Assembly (NCBI GenBank): GCA_024405155.1
Contig: JAKSPC010000019.1
Span: 1-41,327, forward strand
Origin: Lachnospiraceae bacterium
GTDB taxonomy: Bacteria > Bacillota > Clostridia > Lachnospirales > Lachnospiraceae
Direction: 5' to 3'
DNA length: 41,327 bases
Numbering within the stretch: position 1 is the stretch's first letter; each line of letters opens with the position of its first letter. The translations under genes and the position numbers were made by a program. Shown here one piece after another: positions 24,086 to 32,483 of this stretch. Below the pieces are notes generated by a model. The model searched no databases. It saw only the letters and a program-made list of their open reading frames with translations, and was not told the origin of the DNA.

Positions 24086-24658
24086 ATGAAAAAATCAGCA
24101 TTGTTTCTTACAGGCGTACTTGTTCTAATGCTTACCGCCTGTGTAAAGATGCCCGAAAAACAGGCGGAAGTCCTGGACATCGGTCCCAATATGGAAGGAC
24201 AGGAAGGCGCCAACATCGAATTCGACATGTTTTCTTCCGAAGTCATGGAAGGGATCAGTGACCCGGAGCCCTATAGTTTTGTGACCCGTGTAAGGATCGA
24301 GGGTGCCGGCACCACGAAGGACGGATATCAGGTCACTGCCGTCGTCGGTACGTATTCCCCGCTTGAGAAGGAAGACACCGATGCTTTTTCAGCCGTTCTC
24401 TTAAAGTCCATGGGCACGACTGCGGGCAGCGAGATCAAGGAATATGAAATGCCGCCCCGGGAATCTTTCGGAGATTTCTGTGAGAGGAACGACATCCGGA
24501 TCGAATACTATGTGGACGCGGATCTGGATACCGAAGGTGCAAAGCCTTACTGCGTTTACGAGCACAAGGCGGGGGAACCCATTGCGATGGATCCGGATCA
24601 GTCAGCCTACGAAGCAGAGTATTATAAGACAAAAGACATCCTTGAGAGGAGTCTATGA
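24086..24658 (+). CDS. Predicted lipoprotein
   Basis: The 190-residue product has a lipoprotein signal (MKKSALFLTGVLVLMLTAC), with LTAC as lipobox and Cys19 the likely lipidated residue. The remainder is acidic and looks like an exported alpha/beta domain, with no family that I recognise. AAGGAAAAG lies upstream of the ATG. Its end overlaps the start of the next gene by four bases (ATGA), tying it to the surface-polymer cluster. A structural or accessory role in envelope polymer export is an inference from position only. Confidence 0.8.
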   Translation: MKKSALFLTGVLVLMLTACVKMPEKQAEVLDIGPNMEGQEGANIEFDMFSSEVMEGISDPEPYSFVTRVRIEGAGTTKDGYQVTAVVGTYSPLEKEDTDAFSAVLLKSMGTTAGSEIKEYEMPPRESFGDFCERNDIRIEYYVDADLDTEGAKPYCVYEHKAGEPIAMDPDQSAYEAEYYKTKDILERSL

Positions 24659-26295
24659 GCAATCAGCTGAAAACAAACAAACAGTCGGCGTCCACCGCGC
24701 TCCTTGCTGCAGAGGCGATTCAGGAGATCCGTCAGAGGATCGTCGGTATTTACATGTTCCTCATGTTTGCCGTCTTTCCTCTTTTTATAGTTGATAAGTA
24801 TTACAATATCCTGAAGGAGAAATTTTACTTCTTCTTTTATGCTACACTCATTACCGCGGGGATCACGGCGCTTCCGGGGCTGGTGGGTCTTTTCGGCCGG
24901 GCCGGCAGGAATAAGGTCCGTGAAAAGAAGCCTTTTCTTAAGAAGGTGGGCGACGGGATCAAAAACTTATGGCACGGTCTGTCTCTGACGGATAAGTTCT
25001 TTTTTGCGTTTCTTGTGGTAGTGAGTATCTCCACCGCTTTTTCCGAGTGGCCGTATCAGGCGTTCTGGGGCAACATGGGCCGCTATCAGGGCCTTCTGTT
25101 CTATCTGACTGCGGGTGTCGCCTACATTCTGGTGACCAGGTTCTACCGGTATAAAAAGATGCATCTTTATGCATTCATCATTGCCGGCGCCCTGGTGTCC
25201 CTGTGGGGCATCACGGACTATTTTGCACTGGATCTCTTCGGGTTTCACCAGACGATGGGAAATAAGATCGATCTGCTCCCGTTTTCGTCTTCCATCGGAA
25301 ATATCAACACGCTGACCGGGCTCCTGGCGCTTTACATGGGTGCCGCTGCCGTGCTCTGCATCGATTCTGACAAATGGTACCTCACTTTTCCGGCCATGTT
25401 CATCTTTGTGGCCGGCATGGTGGGAGGCACGTCCGACAACGCCGTTCTCGGTGTGGCCTGCGTGTATGCGCTGACCCCCTTCTTTGCCTTCCGTACCGGA
25501 AAGGGCATTTACCGTTACCTCTTTATGGCCGCCATGCTGTTTCTGGGCATGGGCGTCATGGGGCTCCTTACCGTGCTGGATACGGTCACGGACTCACTGG
25601 CCACGTATCCCTGGATGGTGGGTGTGCTGGTGGGGATCTCCAGAGACCATTACAGGCTGCTCCTTATCGGAGCGGCGGTGCTTCTGGCGGCAGGTTTCCT
25701 TGTAAAGAAGCTGTATTGCGGGAACGAAGAGGGAGGCACGGGTCCTGCGGTGAAGATATGGACCGTGATCTTCGCTTTGGGCGTACTGCTCGTGGCAGGC
25801 GTTTTTATCATGGCGAATACGGGGCATCTGCCCGAAGCACTGGAGCCCTTCCGGGGTATCCTGGTATTTAATGACGAGTGGGGCACTTACCGTGGCTATG
25901 CCTGGACCAGACTGTTCGAATTCTTTGGTCAGTTTCCTTTTGCAAAAAAACTGTTTGGCTCCGGCCCGGAGACTTATTCCATCTTCATGGCAAAGAACTA
26001 TTTCTACGAGATGCAGAAAGTGGTTGGGCAGGTATTCGATTCCCCCCACAGTGAGCCCCTGCAGTATCTGTTCACTATGGGTATTCTGGGCTTCGTCACC
26101 TACTACGGCACCGTATCGGCGGCCTGCGTGCGGGGCATGAAGCAGGGCGGTACGGCACGCGTTTTTGCCTTTGCCGTCGTTGCCGCCACGGCAGCGTCTC
26201 TGGTCAACATTTCGGTACCCATTACCACGCCGCTGGTTTTCCTTTCCCTGGCCATTGCCGGCAGCATCAAAGAAGACAGTGAAGAAAACAGTTAA
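24655..26295 (+). CDS. O-antigen ligase/polymerase-like membrane protein
   Basis: The 546-residue polytopic membrane protein has about 12 hydrophobic segments. Near the C-terminus a loop reads FGSGPETYSIFM, then FDSPHSEPLQYLFTMGILGFVTYYG. This matches the conserved histidine-containing loop of the O-antigen ligase (Wzy_C/WaaL) family, which joins lipid-linked polysaccharide units. In a Gram-positive it would ligate or polymerise a surface polysaccharide or glycan. The N-terminal 20 residues are polar. It overlaps its neighbours at both ends (4 bases upstream, 17 downstream), which suggests tight coupling. Confidence 0.75.
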   Translation: MSNQLKTNKQSASTALLAAEAIQEIRQRIVGIYMFLMFAVFPLFIVDKYYNILKEKFYFFFYATLITAGITALPGLVGLFGRAGRNKVREKKPFLKKVGDGIKNLWHGLSLTDKFFFAFLVVVSISTAFSEWPYQAFWGNMGRYQGLLFYLTAGVAYILVTRFYRYKKMHLYAFIIAGALVSLWGITDYFALDLFGFHQTMGNKIDLLPFSSSIGNINTLTGLLALYMGAAAVLCIDSDKWYLTFPAMFIFVAGMVGGTSDNAVLGVACVYALTPFFAFRTGKGIYRYLFMAAMLFLGMGVMGLLTVLDTVTDSLATYPWMVGVLVGISRDHYRLLLIGAAVLLAAGFLVKKLYCGNEEGGTGPAVKIWTVIFALGVLLVAGVFIMANTGHLPEALEPFRGILVFNDEWGTYRGYAWTRLFEFFGQFPFAKKLFGSGPETYSIFMAKNYFYEMQKVVGQVFDSPHSEPLQYLFTMGILGFVTYYGTVSAACVRGMKQGGTARVFAFAVVAATAASLVNISVPITTPLVFLSLAIAGSIKEDSEENS

Positions 26296-28303
26296 GATCC
26301 TTGTCACGGTCGGCGCAAGCGTCCTTCTGGGCGTGCTGGCCGTGCTTTTTTCAAATATGGGAGTCATCAGCCACGCGTCCGCCCGGACATACGTGGACGA
26401 GGTCTCGTTCCTTAAGACCACGGTTGCAGATTCCGCAAACCGGTATACCCTGGTATTCAATGACGCGGGAAATTCCCGGGGCCGTTATATTTCCCGTCTT
26501 CTTCTGGAGATCTTCCCGGAGGCTGAAAAGCCTTCCGATCTGGTGTTCACAGTCCGCATGGCGGGAGAAAAGCCCGGCTATGACTACGACAGGACCGCCG
26601 ATCTTTCCGTTGCCCACCTGTCAGACAAAAATCCCATTTACGTAACCAATGAAGTCCTTGACCTTAACATGGAGAACGTGATCTCCGTGACGGTGGAGGG
26701 ACAGAACGGTTCCCGGTTCACCCTGGGAAACGTGACCATCGACAACAGTTTTCGGTGGAACTGGTACGTTTTCTGTTTCGGGCTCTGCCTGGGACTCGCC
26801 GTCTGCCTGGTGATCGTACCCTGTATCGCAGCACTGTTCGGTCTGGTCCGCGGCAGCAGAAATCCTGACGGGAACCGGACGGCAAAGCGCATGGCAGCCG
26901 CTTATCTGCTCCTTTCCCTTACGTTCGGAACGCTTCTTGTCTTTGCCCTTCCGGAAAACAAGGTGGGCTATGACGAAGAGACCCACCTGCAGGCCGTACT
27001 GCAGATGGCCAGCTTCCCCGGCGAGATGCACGTATCCGACGGCGTGATCCATCAGGTCACGGTCACCGAATTCAATAACCCCGACGCCCAGCCCAAAGGA
27101 CCGGAGGAGCAGCGGGAACATGCCGCAAATCTGGCCGCGGACGCCGATTACAAAATGGGGGATCGGAGCCATCACTTCTACGTCATGGCAAACCGCATGC
27201 CGGCGTATCTGCCCATGGCGGCGGTAATGAAGATCTGCAAGGGGCTTTCTCTTTCCTGGCCAAACATCCTGCGGGCGGTGCGCCTTGCCAATCTGTACGT
27301 GTTCATCGCCCTGATGACATTCGCTCTGGCGATCCTTCCCCGGGGGCAGGTGCTCCTGTTCGTCATCGGCCTTCTGCCGCAGAATCTGTTTCTGGGTGCC
27401 ACGGTATCCTATGATCCTTTTATCACCGGCTGTCTCAGCGTCGGCCTGGCATTTCTGTTCCGCATCCTTGAGGACACCGGAGAGGGAAAGGAACTGTCCG
27501 TAAAAAGTGCGGCGGGAATGCTCGTATTCCTGCTTCTGGGCTGTCTGGTGAAAGCTGTCTACGCGCCCCTTGTGCTGGCGGCATTCCTGGTGCCGAAAAC
27601 GGCGTTTCGGGACAAAAGATCCCGCACGCTGTACCTGGCGGCCGCAGCTGCCGTGTTCCTTCTGACAGTGGTCCTGCTCATCGTGCCCACACTGGTGGCG
27701 CCTTCTGCCTCCGGAGACGTCCGGGGCGGCGAGACCGTAAGCGAAGCATCCCAGCTGAGCGTCATCCTGGGAGCGCCCTTTGCCTATGCGGGTCTTTTGC
27801 TTTCCCAGATGGCAGCCTGTTTCCGGCAGTATTTCTGCGGCCCCGACTGCAGCACACTGCTGGGGCATATCATAACGCCTTTTTCGGAATTCAAAGGGTA
27901 CTGGGTGCCTTATTTTCTCATGATGCTCCTTCCCGCCGCATTCGGCTGGATCCGTTACGCAGCCGAAAAGAAAGCCGGGAGCCCTCATTTCCTGAATGTT
28001 CCCCGGAAACTGTGGCTCCTTTTCCTGTGTTTCGGCGCGGCGGCACTGGTGTGGACTGCCATGTACGTGGCATTCACCCCCGCGGGCTGGCCGCTGATCC
28101 TGGGAGTGCAGGGCAGATACTTTATTCCCCTCATGTTTCCGGCGTATTTTGCGTTCGGATCCGACGGCCCCGCAGACTGCGCGGATGCCGGTCCGCGGAT
28201 TGCAAGGGCAGAGCAGATATGGTATGATATAACGATAATGACAATGGCGGTACTGACGGCACTGTCCCTGTGGACCTGCGTGCTTTCCCGTTATTGTGTA
28301 TGA
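26279..28303 (+). CDS. DUF2142-like polytopic membrane protein
   Basis: The product is 674 residues from the GTG at 26279, giving MKKTVKILVTVGASVLLGVLAVLF, a clear first membrane segment. The frame stays open further upstream, but that part overlaps the preceding gene and is not membrane-like. An extracytoplasmic domain follows to about residue 150. Then come many membrane helices with GYDEETHLQAV in the first loop, a pattern of DUF2142 and GT-C-type glycosyltransferases, whose loop acidic residues are catalytic. The likely role is adding sugars from lipid carriers to a surface polymer; the substrate is unknown. The weak ribosome site suggests translational coupling. Confidence 0.7.
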   Translation: MKKTVKILVTVGASVLLGVLAVLFSNMGVISHASARTYVDEVSFLKTTVADSANRYTLVFNDAGNSRGRYISRLLLEIFPEAEKPSDLVFTVRMAGEKPGYDYDRTADLSVAHLSDKNPIYVTNEVLDLNMENVISVTVEGQNGSRFTLGNVTIDNSFRWNWYVFCFGLCLGLAVCLVIVPCIAALFGLVRGSRNPDGNRTAKRMAAAYLLLSLTFGTLLVFALPENKVGYDEETHLQAVLQMASFPGEMHVSDGVIHQVTVTEFNNPDAQPKGPEEQREHAANLAADADYKMGDRSHHFYVMANRMPAYLPMAAVMKICKGLSLSWPNILRAVRLANLYVFIALMTFALAILPRGQVLLFVIGLLPQNLFLGATVSYDPFITGCLSVGLAFLFRILEDTGEGKELSVKSAAGMLVFLLLGCLVKAVYAPLVLAAFLVPKTAFRDKRSRTLYLAAAAAVFLLTVVLLIVPTLVAPSASGDVRGGETVSEASQLSVILGAPFAYAGLLLSQMAACFRQYFCGPDCSTLLGHIITPFSEFKGYWVPYFLMMLLPAAFGWIRYAAEKKAGSPHFLNVPRKLWLLFLCFGAAALVWTAMYVAFTPAGWPLILGVQGRYFIPLMFPAYFAFGSDGPADCADAGPRIARAEQIWYDITIMTMAVLTALSLWTCVLSRYCV

Positions 28304-28315
28304 TGGAGAAAAAAC

Positions 28316-28885
28316 ATGTCACAGATCAAAGTAAGCAGATGCGAAAAGAACGGAAAGATCATTGAAGGGCTCTACGTCATCGAACCTACGGTGCACAGAG
28401 ACGACAGGGGCTGCTTCGTGGAAACATACAACAAAAAGGATTTCCTGGAAGCGGGCCTTACCATGGAATTCGTGCAGGACAACCAGTCCATGTCCGTAAA
28501 AGGCGTGCTCCGGGGCCTCCATTACCAGAAACAGTACCCCCAGGGAAAACTGGTGCGGGTGCTTCACGGCCGCGTGTTTGATGTGGCCGTGGACTTAAGG
28601 AAAGGCTCCTCTACTTTCGGGGAGTGGTACGGCATCGAACTTTCCGATGAAAACATGAAGCAGTTCTACATTTCCGAAGGCTTTGCCCACGGGTTCCTGG
28701 TACTGTCCGACACTGCTGAGTTTGCTTACAAGTGCACGGATTTCTATCATCCCGGCGATGAAGGCGGTCTTCTGTGGTGCGATCCGCAGATCGGCGTGCA
28801 GTGGCCTCTGGAAGAGGGCATGGAAGTGCTCCTCTCCGAAAAAGACAAGGTACAGCCTCTGCTTTCCGAGGCGTTCCGGTTTTAA
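28316..28885 (+). CDS. rfbC: dTDP-4-dehydrorhamnose 3,5-epimerase
   Basis: It converts dTDP-4-keto-6-deoxyglucose to the L-lyxo form, the third step of dTDP-L-rhamnose synthesis. The 189-residue cupin has the catalytic histidine in VLRGLHYQKQYPQGKLVRVL, then GRVFDVAVDLRKGSSTFG, and FAHGFLVLSDTAEFAYKCTDFY with the tyrosine. GGAGAAAAAAC precedes the ATG. The companion genes rfbA, rfbB and rfbD are not in the window. Its presence suggests that the surface polymer contains rhamnose. Confidence 0.95.
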   Translation: MSQIKVSRCEKNGKIIEGLYVIEPTVHRDDRGCFVETYNKKDFLEAGLTMEFVQDNQSMSVKGVLRGLHYQKQYPQGKLVRVLHGRVFDVAVDLRKGSSTFGEWYGIELSDENMKQFYISEGFAHGFLVLSDTAEFAYKCTDFYHPGDEGGLLWCDPQIGVQWPLEEGMEVLLSEKDKVQPLLSEAFRF

Positions 28886-28887
28886 GA

Positions 28888-29682
28888 ATGCTTAAGACAC
28901 TTTGGGAAAAGAGAATGATGATCTGGGATCTGGCGAAGGCGGACTTTAAAAAACGCTTCGCGGGTTCCTATTTCGGCGTGGTCTGGATGTTCATCCAGCC
29001 CGTGGTCACCGTGCTCATTTTCTTCTTTATCTTCCAGCTGGGCATGAAATCCCAGCCCCCGGTGCCGGATACGCCCTATGTCATCTGGCTGATCCCCGGT
29101 CTGGTGCCCTGGTTCTTCTTCAGTGAAGCCATGGCATCACAGACGGGCGTGATGCAGGAATACAACTATCTGGTGAAAAAAGTGGTGTTCCCGGTGGAAC
29201 TTCTGCCCGTTATCAAGGTGGTGTCCGCCTGGATGGTCCATGCCTGCTTTGTGGCAGTCATGTTCCTGGTGTTTCTGATCGGCGGGAGAGCGCCCCAGCT
29301 CAGCTGGATCGGCGTGGTGTACTACAGCTTTGCCACCGCCTGCCTGTCCCTGGCACTGGGCCTCATCACCTCCTCCGTCAACGTTTTCTTCCGCGACATG
29401 ACCAACATCGTGGGCATCTGCCTGCAGTTCGGCATGTGGCTTGCTCCCATCATGTACTGGGAAGGCATGTTCACCCAGAGCCATCCCTGGATGGAGTATC
29501 TGTTCAAGGCAAACCCCATCTACTACATCGTGGCGGGCTACCGCGACAGCATGCTCACCGGCAACTGGTTCTGGCAGCGCCCCATGAACACCCTGTACTT
29601 CTGGGCGTTCACTGCCGTGCTGTTCGTCATCGGAGGAAAACTGTTCAGGAAGCTGAAACCGCACTTCAGCGACGTGCTGTAA
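28888..29682 (+). CDS. Polysaccharide ABC transporter permease (TagG/Wzm type)
   Basis: The 264-residue ABC-2 type permease starts MLKTLWEKRMMIWDLAKADFKKRFAGSYFGVVWMFIQP, the standard N-terminal amphipathic and coupling region of TagG/RfbD/Wzm proteins. About six membrane segments follow, with FFRDMTNIV and WLAPIMYW typical of the family. It exports completed polysaccharide or teichoic acid chains. The partner ATPase (TagH/Wzt), normally next, is absent; an intergenic palindromic element and plsC follow instead. The start two bases after rfbC indicates coupling. Confidence 0.9.
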   Translation: MLKTLWEKRMMIWDLAKADFKKRFAGSYFGVVWMFIQPVVTVLIFFFIFQLGMKSQPPVPDTPYVIWLIPGLVPWFFFSEAMASQTGVMQEYNYLVKKVVFPVELLPVIKVVSAWMVHACFVAVMFLVFLIGGRAPQLSWIGVVYYSFATACLSLALGLITSSVNVFFRDMTNIVGICLQFGMWLAPIMYWEGMFTQSHPWMEYLFKANPIYYIVAGYRDSMLTGNWFWQRPMNTLYFWAFTAVLFVIGGKLFRKLKPHFSDVL

Positions 29683-29885
29683 CATACAGCGCCGGCTGCG
29701 CTCCGACACGTGACAGAAAGCGCATTGCGGAGGCTTTTCAGATTTTCAAGTTTTTCAAGCCCGTAAAGCAGGGTCCACGAGCGAAGCGAGATGGCACCCC
29801 TGCGGGGGCGATGAAAAACTTCAGAAAATCGAAAACCGGAGCAACCAGCGCGCTCTGGCACATGACGGAACGCAGCAAGCGTATG
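29683..29885 (+). repeat. Intergenic palindromic element (permease-plsC), ACCAGC subclass
   Basis: It begins at the first base after the permease stop codon and ends six bases before the AGGAG of plsC. Arms CATAC/GTATG and TGCGCTCCGACACGTGACAG pair imperfectly with CTGGCACATGACGGAACGCA. Motifs are ATTGCGGAGG (about 29723) and CGGAGCAACCAGCGC (about 29837). The inner core of about 100 bases closely matches the copies at 18915 and 39382, while the arms do not. Confidence 0.8.
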
Positions 29886-29902
29886 GTCATAGGAGTATAG
29901 TT

Positions 29903-30640
29903 ATGAGAATCATTCTGATAATACTGTTCATACTGTTTTTGTGCGTGACCCTCCTCATCCCCATGCTGGTCCTTCTGGTGGTGCGCCTTTTCAATAAGGA
30001 CGCCTCCGAGATCATCTCCCAGCATATCGCCCGGGTGGTCATGAAGGTCGTCAATTTCCTGGCCGGCGCAAAGGTCACCGTCAAGGGACTGGAGAACGTA
30101 CCGAAGGACGAGGCGGTGCTTTTCGTGCCCAATCATCGCGGCGCCATCGATTACACCGCCACGGTGACGTCACTTCCCGTGCCTCTCTATTTCGTGGGCA
30201 AAAAGGAATTTGTCAGGATCCCGCTGTTCGGCGTATGGGTGTATCTGCAGGGAACGCTCCTTCTGGACCGTTCCAGCAGAAAAGAAGGTCTTAAGACCAT
30301 CTTCCAGGCCATCGACATGGTAAAAGCCGGAAAGAGCATCCTCATTTTCCCGGAAGGTACCAGGAACAAAGGCGAAATCACCGAGCCCCTTCGTTTCAAG
30401 GAAGGCTCCCTGAAGATCTCTTCCAAATCCGGCTGCAAAGTGGTCCCCATGGCCATCACCGGTACCCGTGAGATCTTCGAGGCGCAGGCTCCCTGGATCA
30501 AACCCGGGCCCGTCACCGTCCGGTTTGGAACGCCCATCGACCCCAAAACTCTTTCTGAGGAAGATATAAAGAACTACGGCGCCTACGTGCGCGAAAAGAT
30601 CGCAGAGATGTTAAAAGAGGAGGTAGAAGAAAACAAATGA
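29903..30640 (+). CDS. plsC: 1-acyl-sn-glycerol-3-phosphate acyltransferase
   Basis: It acylates lysophosphatidic acid to phosphatidic acid at the membrane. The 245 residues begin with a hydrophobic anchor (IILIILFILFLCVTLLIPMLVLLVV). The HX4D catalytic motif lies in VPNHRGAIDYTA, and the glycerol-phosphate-binding motif FPEGTRNKG is present, with VPMAITG closing the site. AGGAG precedes the ATG. Its stop overlaps the start of the response regulator (ATGA), so it is the first gene of that operon. GpsA, which makes the pathway's precursor, is encoded 28 kb away. Confidence 0.93.
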   Translation: MRIILIILFILFLCVTLLIPMLVLLVVRLFNKDASEIISQHIARVVMKVVNFLAGAKVTVKGLENVPKDEAVLFVPNHRGAIDYTATVTSLPVPLYFVGKKEFVRIPLFGVWVYLQGTLLLDRSSRKEGLKTIFQAIDMVKAGKSILIFPEGTRNKGEITEPLRFKEGSLKISSKSGCKVVPMAITGTREIFEAQAPWIKPGPVTVRFGTPIDPKTLSEEDIKNYGAYVREKIAEMLKEEVEENK

Positions 30641-31341
30641 CGAAAGACATCAACATTCTGGTTGTGGATGACGAAAAAGAAATTGCCGATCTTGTGGAAA
30701 TTTACCTCGTCAGCGACGGCTACAACGTATTCAAGGCGGCAAGCGCCAGAGAAGGTCTGGAGATCCTTTCCAAAGAGGACATCCACCTGGTGCTTCTGGA
30801 TCTCATGATGCCCGGCATGGACGGCATGGAGATGTGCTCGAAGATCCGCGAAAATTCCAACATCCCCATCATCATGCTCACGGCAAAGTCCGGTGATCTG
30901 GACAAGATCATGGGCCTGGGAAACGGTGCGGACGATTACGTCACCAAGCCCTTCAATCCCCTGGAACTGGCAGCCAGAGTCAAGAGCCAGCTGCGCAGAT
31001 ATACCCAGCTGAACCCCAACAACGCTTCCGAAAGCGGGGAGCCGGAGATCACCATCCGGGGCCTTGCCATCAACCGCGAGAACCACAAGGTCACCGTGGA
31101 CGGCGAGGAAGTGAAGCTCACCCCCATCGAGTTCGACATCCTGTATCTGCTGGCGTCGAACCCGGGCAAGGTATTCTCCACCGACGAGATCTTCGAAAAA
31201 GTGTGGAACGAAAAGGTCTATGAGGCCAACAACACCGTTATGGTCCACATCCGGAGACTCAGAGGAAAGATGAAAGAAGACTTAAGACAGGATAAGATCA
31301 TTTCCACTGTCTGGGGCGTAGGATACAAGATTGAAAAATAA
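30637..31341 (+). CDS. OmpR-family response regulator (VanR-like)
   Basis: The 234 residues comprise a receiver domain (acidic pair Asp11/Asp12, phospho-acceptor Asp55 in LVLLDLMMPGMDG, lysine in VTKPFNP). A winged-helix DNA-binding domain follows (LTPIEFDILYLLASNPGKVFSTDEIFEKVW, then VMVHIRRLRGKM and VWGVGYKIEK). It resembles VanR, but no vancomycin-resistance genes are nearby. The histidine kinase follows with an 11-base overlap. Position before an envelope ABC module suggests cell-surface regulation; this is inference. Confidence 0.93.
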   Translation: MTKDINILVVDDEKEIADLVEIYLVSDGYNVFKAASAREGLEILSKEDIHLVLLDLMMPGMDGMEMCSKIRENSNIPIIMLTAKSGDLDKIMGLGNGADDYVTKPFNPLELAARVKSQLRRYTQLNPNNASESGEPEITIRGLAINRENHKVTVDGEEVKLTPIEFDILYLLASNPGKVFSTDEIFEKVWNEKVYEANNTVMVHIRRLRGKMKEDLRQDKIISTVWGVGYKIEK

Positions 31342-32461
31342 CGACATTACAAAAAGCTACCGCACGCGGTTCATCATAAGCCTCATCGTTTCGGCGCTGG
31401 CCGCGTGCCTTTCCTTAAGCCTGCTGATCTATAATTTTGGCGGGCTTAAGCGCTTTTTGACGGGCACGGAAATGGTGGATACGTCCTTTACCGCCAATGA
31501 CGTGCTCCTTTTCGTGATCTTCGGCGTGGTCATCTTCGGGCTGGTGTTCTACCTGCTGCAGCGAAAGAGCATCAACTACATCAAAGGCATCGCGGAGACC
31601 GTGGAAAAGATCTCGGCCGGAGACCTGGAAGCCAGGGCAGAGGTCCGGGGAGACGATGAATTTTCCGGTATGGCGGAATCCGTGAACCGGATGGCAGGCG
31701 ACCTGAAAGAGCTTTTACGGCTGGAGAGAGAATCGGAACAGCAGAAAACGGAACTCATCACCAACATCGCCCATGACTTAAGGACGCCGCTTACCTCCGT
31801 CATCGGCTACCTGGAGCTTTTATCCGGAAAAGGGTATGACCACTTAAGCGAGAGCCAGAAAAAGAAATACTTAAGCATCGCCTATACCAAGGCAAAGCGG
31901 CTGGAACAGCTCATCGACGATCTGTTCGAATTCACAAAGCTTTCCTGCGGCAAGATCACCATGAACGTGACCTATCTGGACATCGTAAAACTGCTGGCAC
32001 AGCTTCTGGAGGAATCCTATCCCTCCTTCCGCGACAAGGGACTGCGCTACGAGCTGCATACCAATACGGACAGCCAGGAGATCATGGCGGACCCCACCCT
32101 TATGGCACGCCTGTTTGAAAACCTCATCGGCAATGCCATCAAGTACGGTGCCGACGGAAAGAAAGTGGAAGTGCGGGTGAAATCCGAGCCTGAAGCCAAT
32201 GCGGTGGAGGTGAAAGTGATCAACTACGGCTTTGTCATCGACGAGGAAGACCTGCCCCGCATTTTTGAAAAATTCTACCGTACCGACAAGGCCAGAAACA
32301 CGGAGACCGGCGGTTCCGGTCTGGGACTGGCCATCTGCAGGAACATCGTGGACATGCACGGCGGCACCATCACCGTGACCAGCGACCTGGAAGGCACCGT
32401 ATTTACCGTGCGCTTAAAGATCCATTTCGAAAAAACGGATGAAAACCTGCGGAGAGCGTGA
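31331..32461 (+). CDS. Sensor histidine kinase (VanS-like)
   Basis: The 376-residue product has membrane segments at about 13-35 and 57-77 with a short external loop, then HAMP (YIKGIAETVEKISAGDLEARAEV). The H-box has phosphorylatable His148 in NIAHDLRTPLTSVIGYLELL. The ATPase has an N-box (LFENLIGNAIKYG), an F-box (FEKFYRTD) and GGSGLGLAICRNIV. The start is TTG at 31331 with TAGGA seven bases upstream, inside the end of the regulator gene. The external loop of only about 20 residues suggests sensing within the membrane or through a partner protein. Confidence 0.92.
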   Translation: MKNNDITKSYRTRFIISLIVSALAACLSLSLLIYNFGGLKRFLTGTEMVDTSFTANDVLLFVIFGVVIFGLVFYLLQRKSINYIKGIAETVEKISAGDLEARAEVRGDDEFSGMAESVNRMAGDLKELLRLERESEQQKTELITNIAHDLRTPLTSVIGYLELLSGKGYDHLSESQKKKYLSIAYTKAKRLEQLIDDLFEFTKLSCGKITMNVTYLDIVKLLAQLLEESYPSFRDKGLRYELHTNTDSQEIMADPTLMARLFENLIGNAIKYGADGKKVEVRVKSEPEANAVEVKVINYGFVIDEEDLPRIFEKFYRTDKARNTETGGSGLGLAICRNIVDMHGGTITVTSDLEGTVFTVRLKIHFEKTDENLRRA

Positions 32462-32483
32462 CGCCCTCCGGCACAATGGCTTC

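Noticed and set aside
26165-26278. N-terminal extension of the DUF2142-like protein
   Set aside because: It overlaps the end of the O-antigen-ligase-like gene in another frame and is proline/tryptophan-rich nonsense; the hydrophobic signal starts after the GTG at 26279.
30637-32461. Vancomycin-resistance operon
   Set aside because: Only the two-component pair is VanR/VanS-like; no vanH, ligase or vanX genes are nearby, and such regulators are common in Clostridia.
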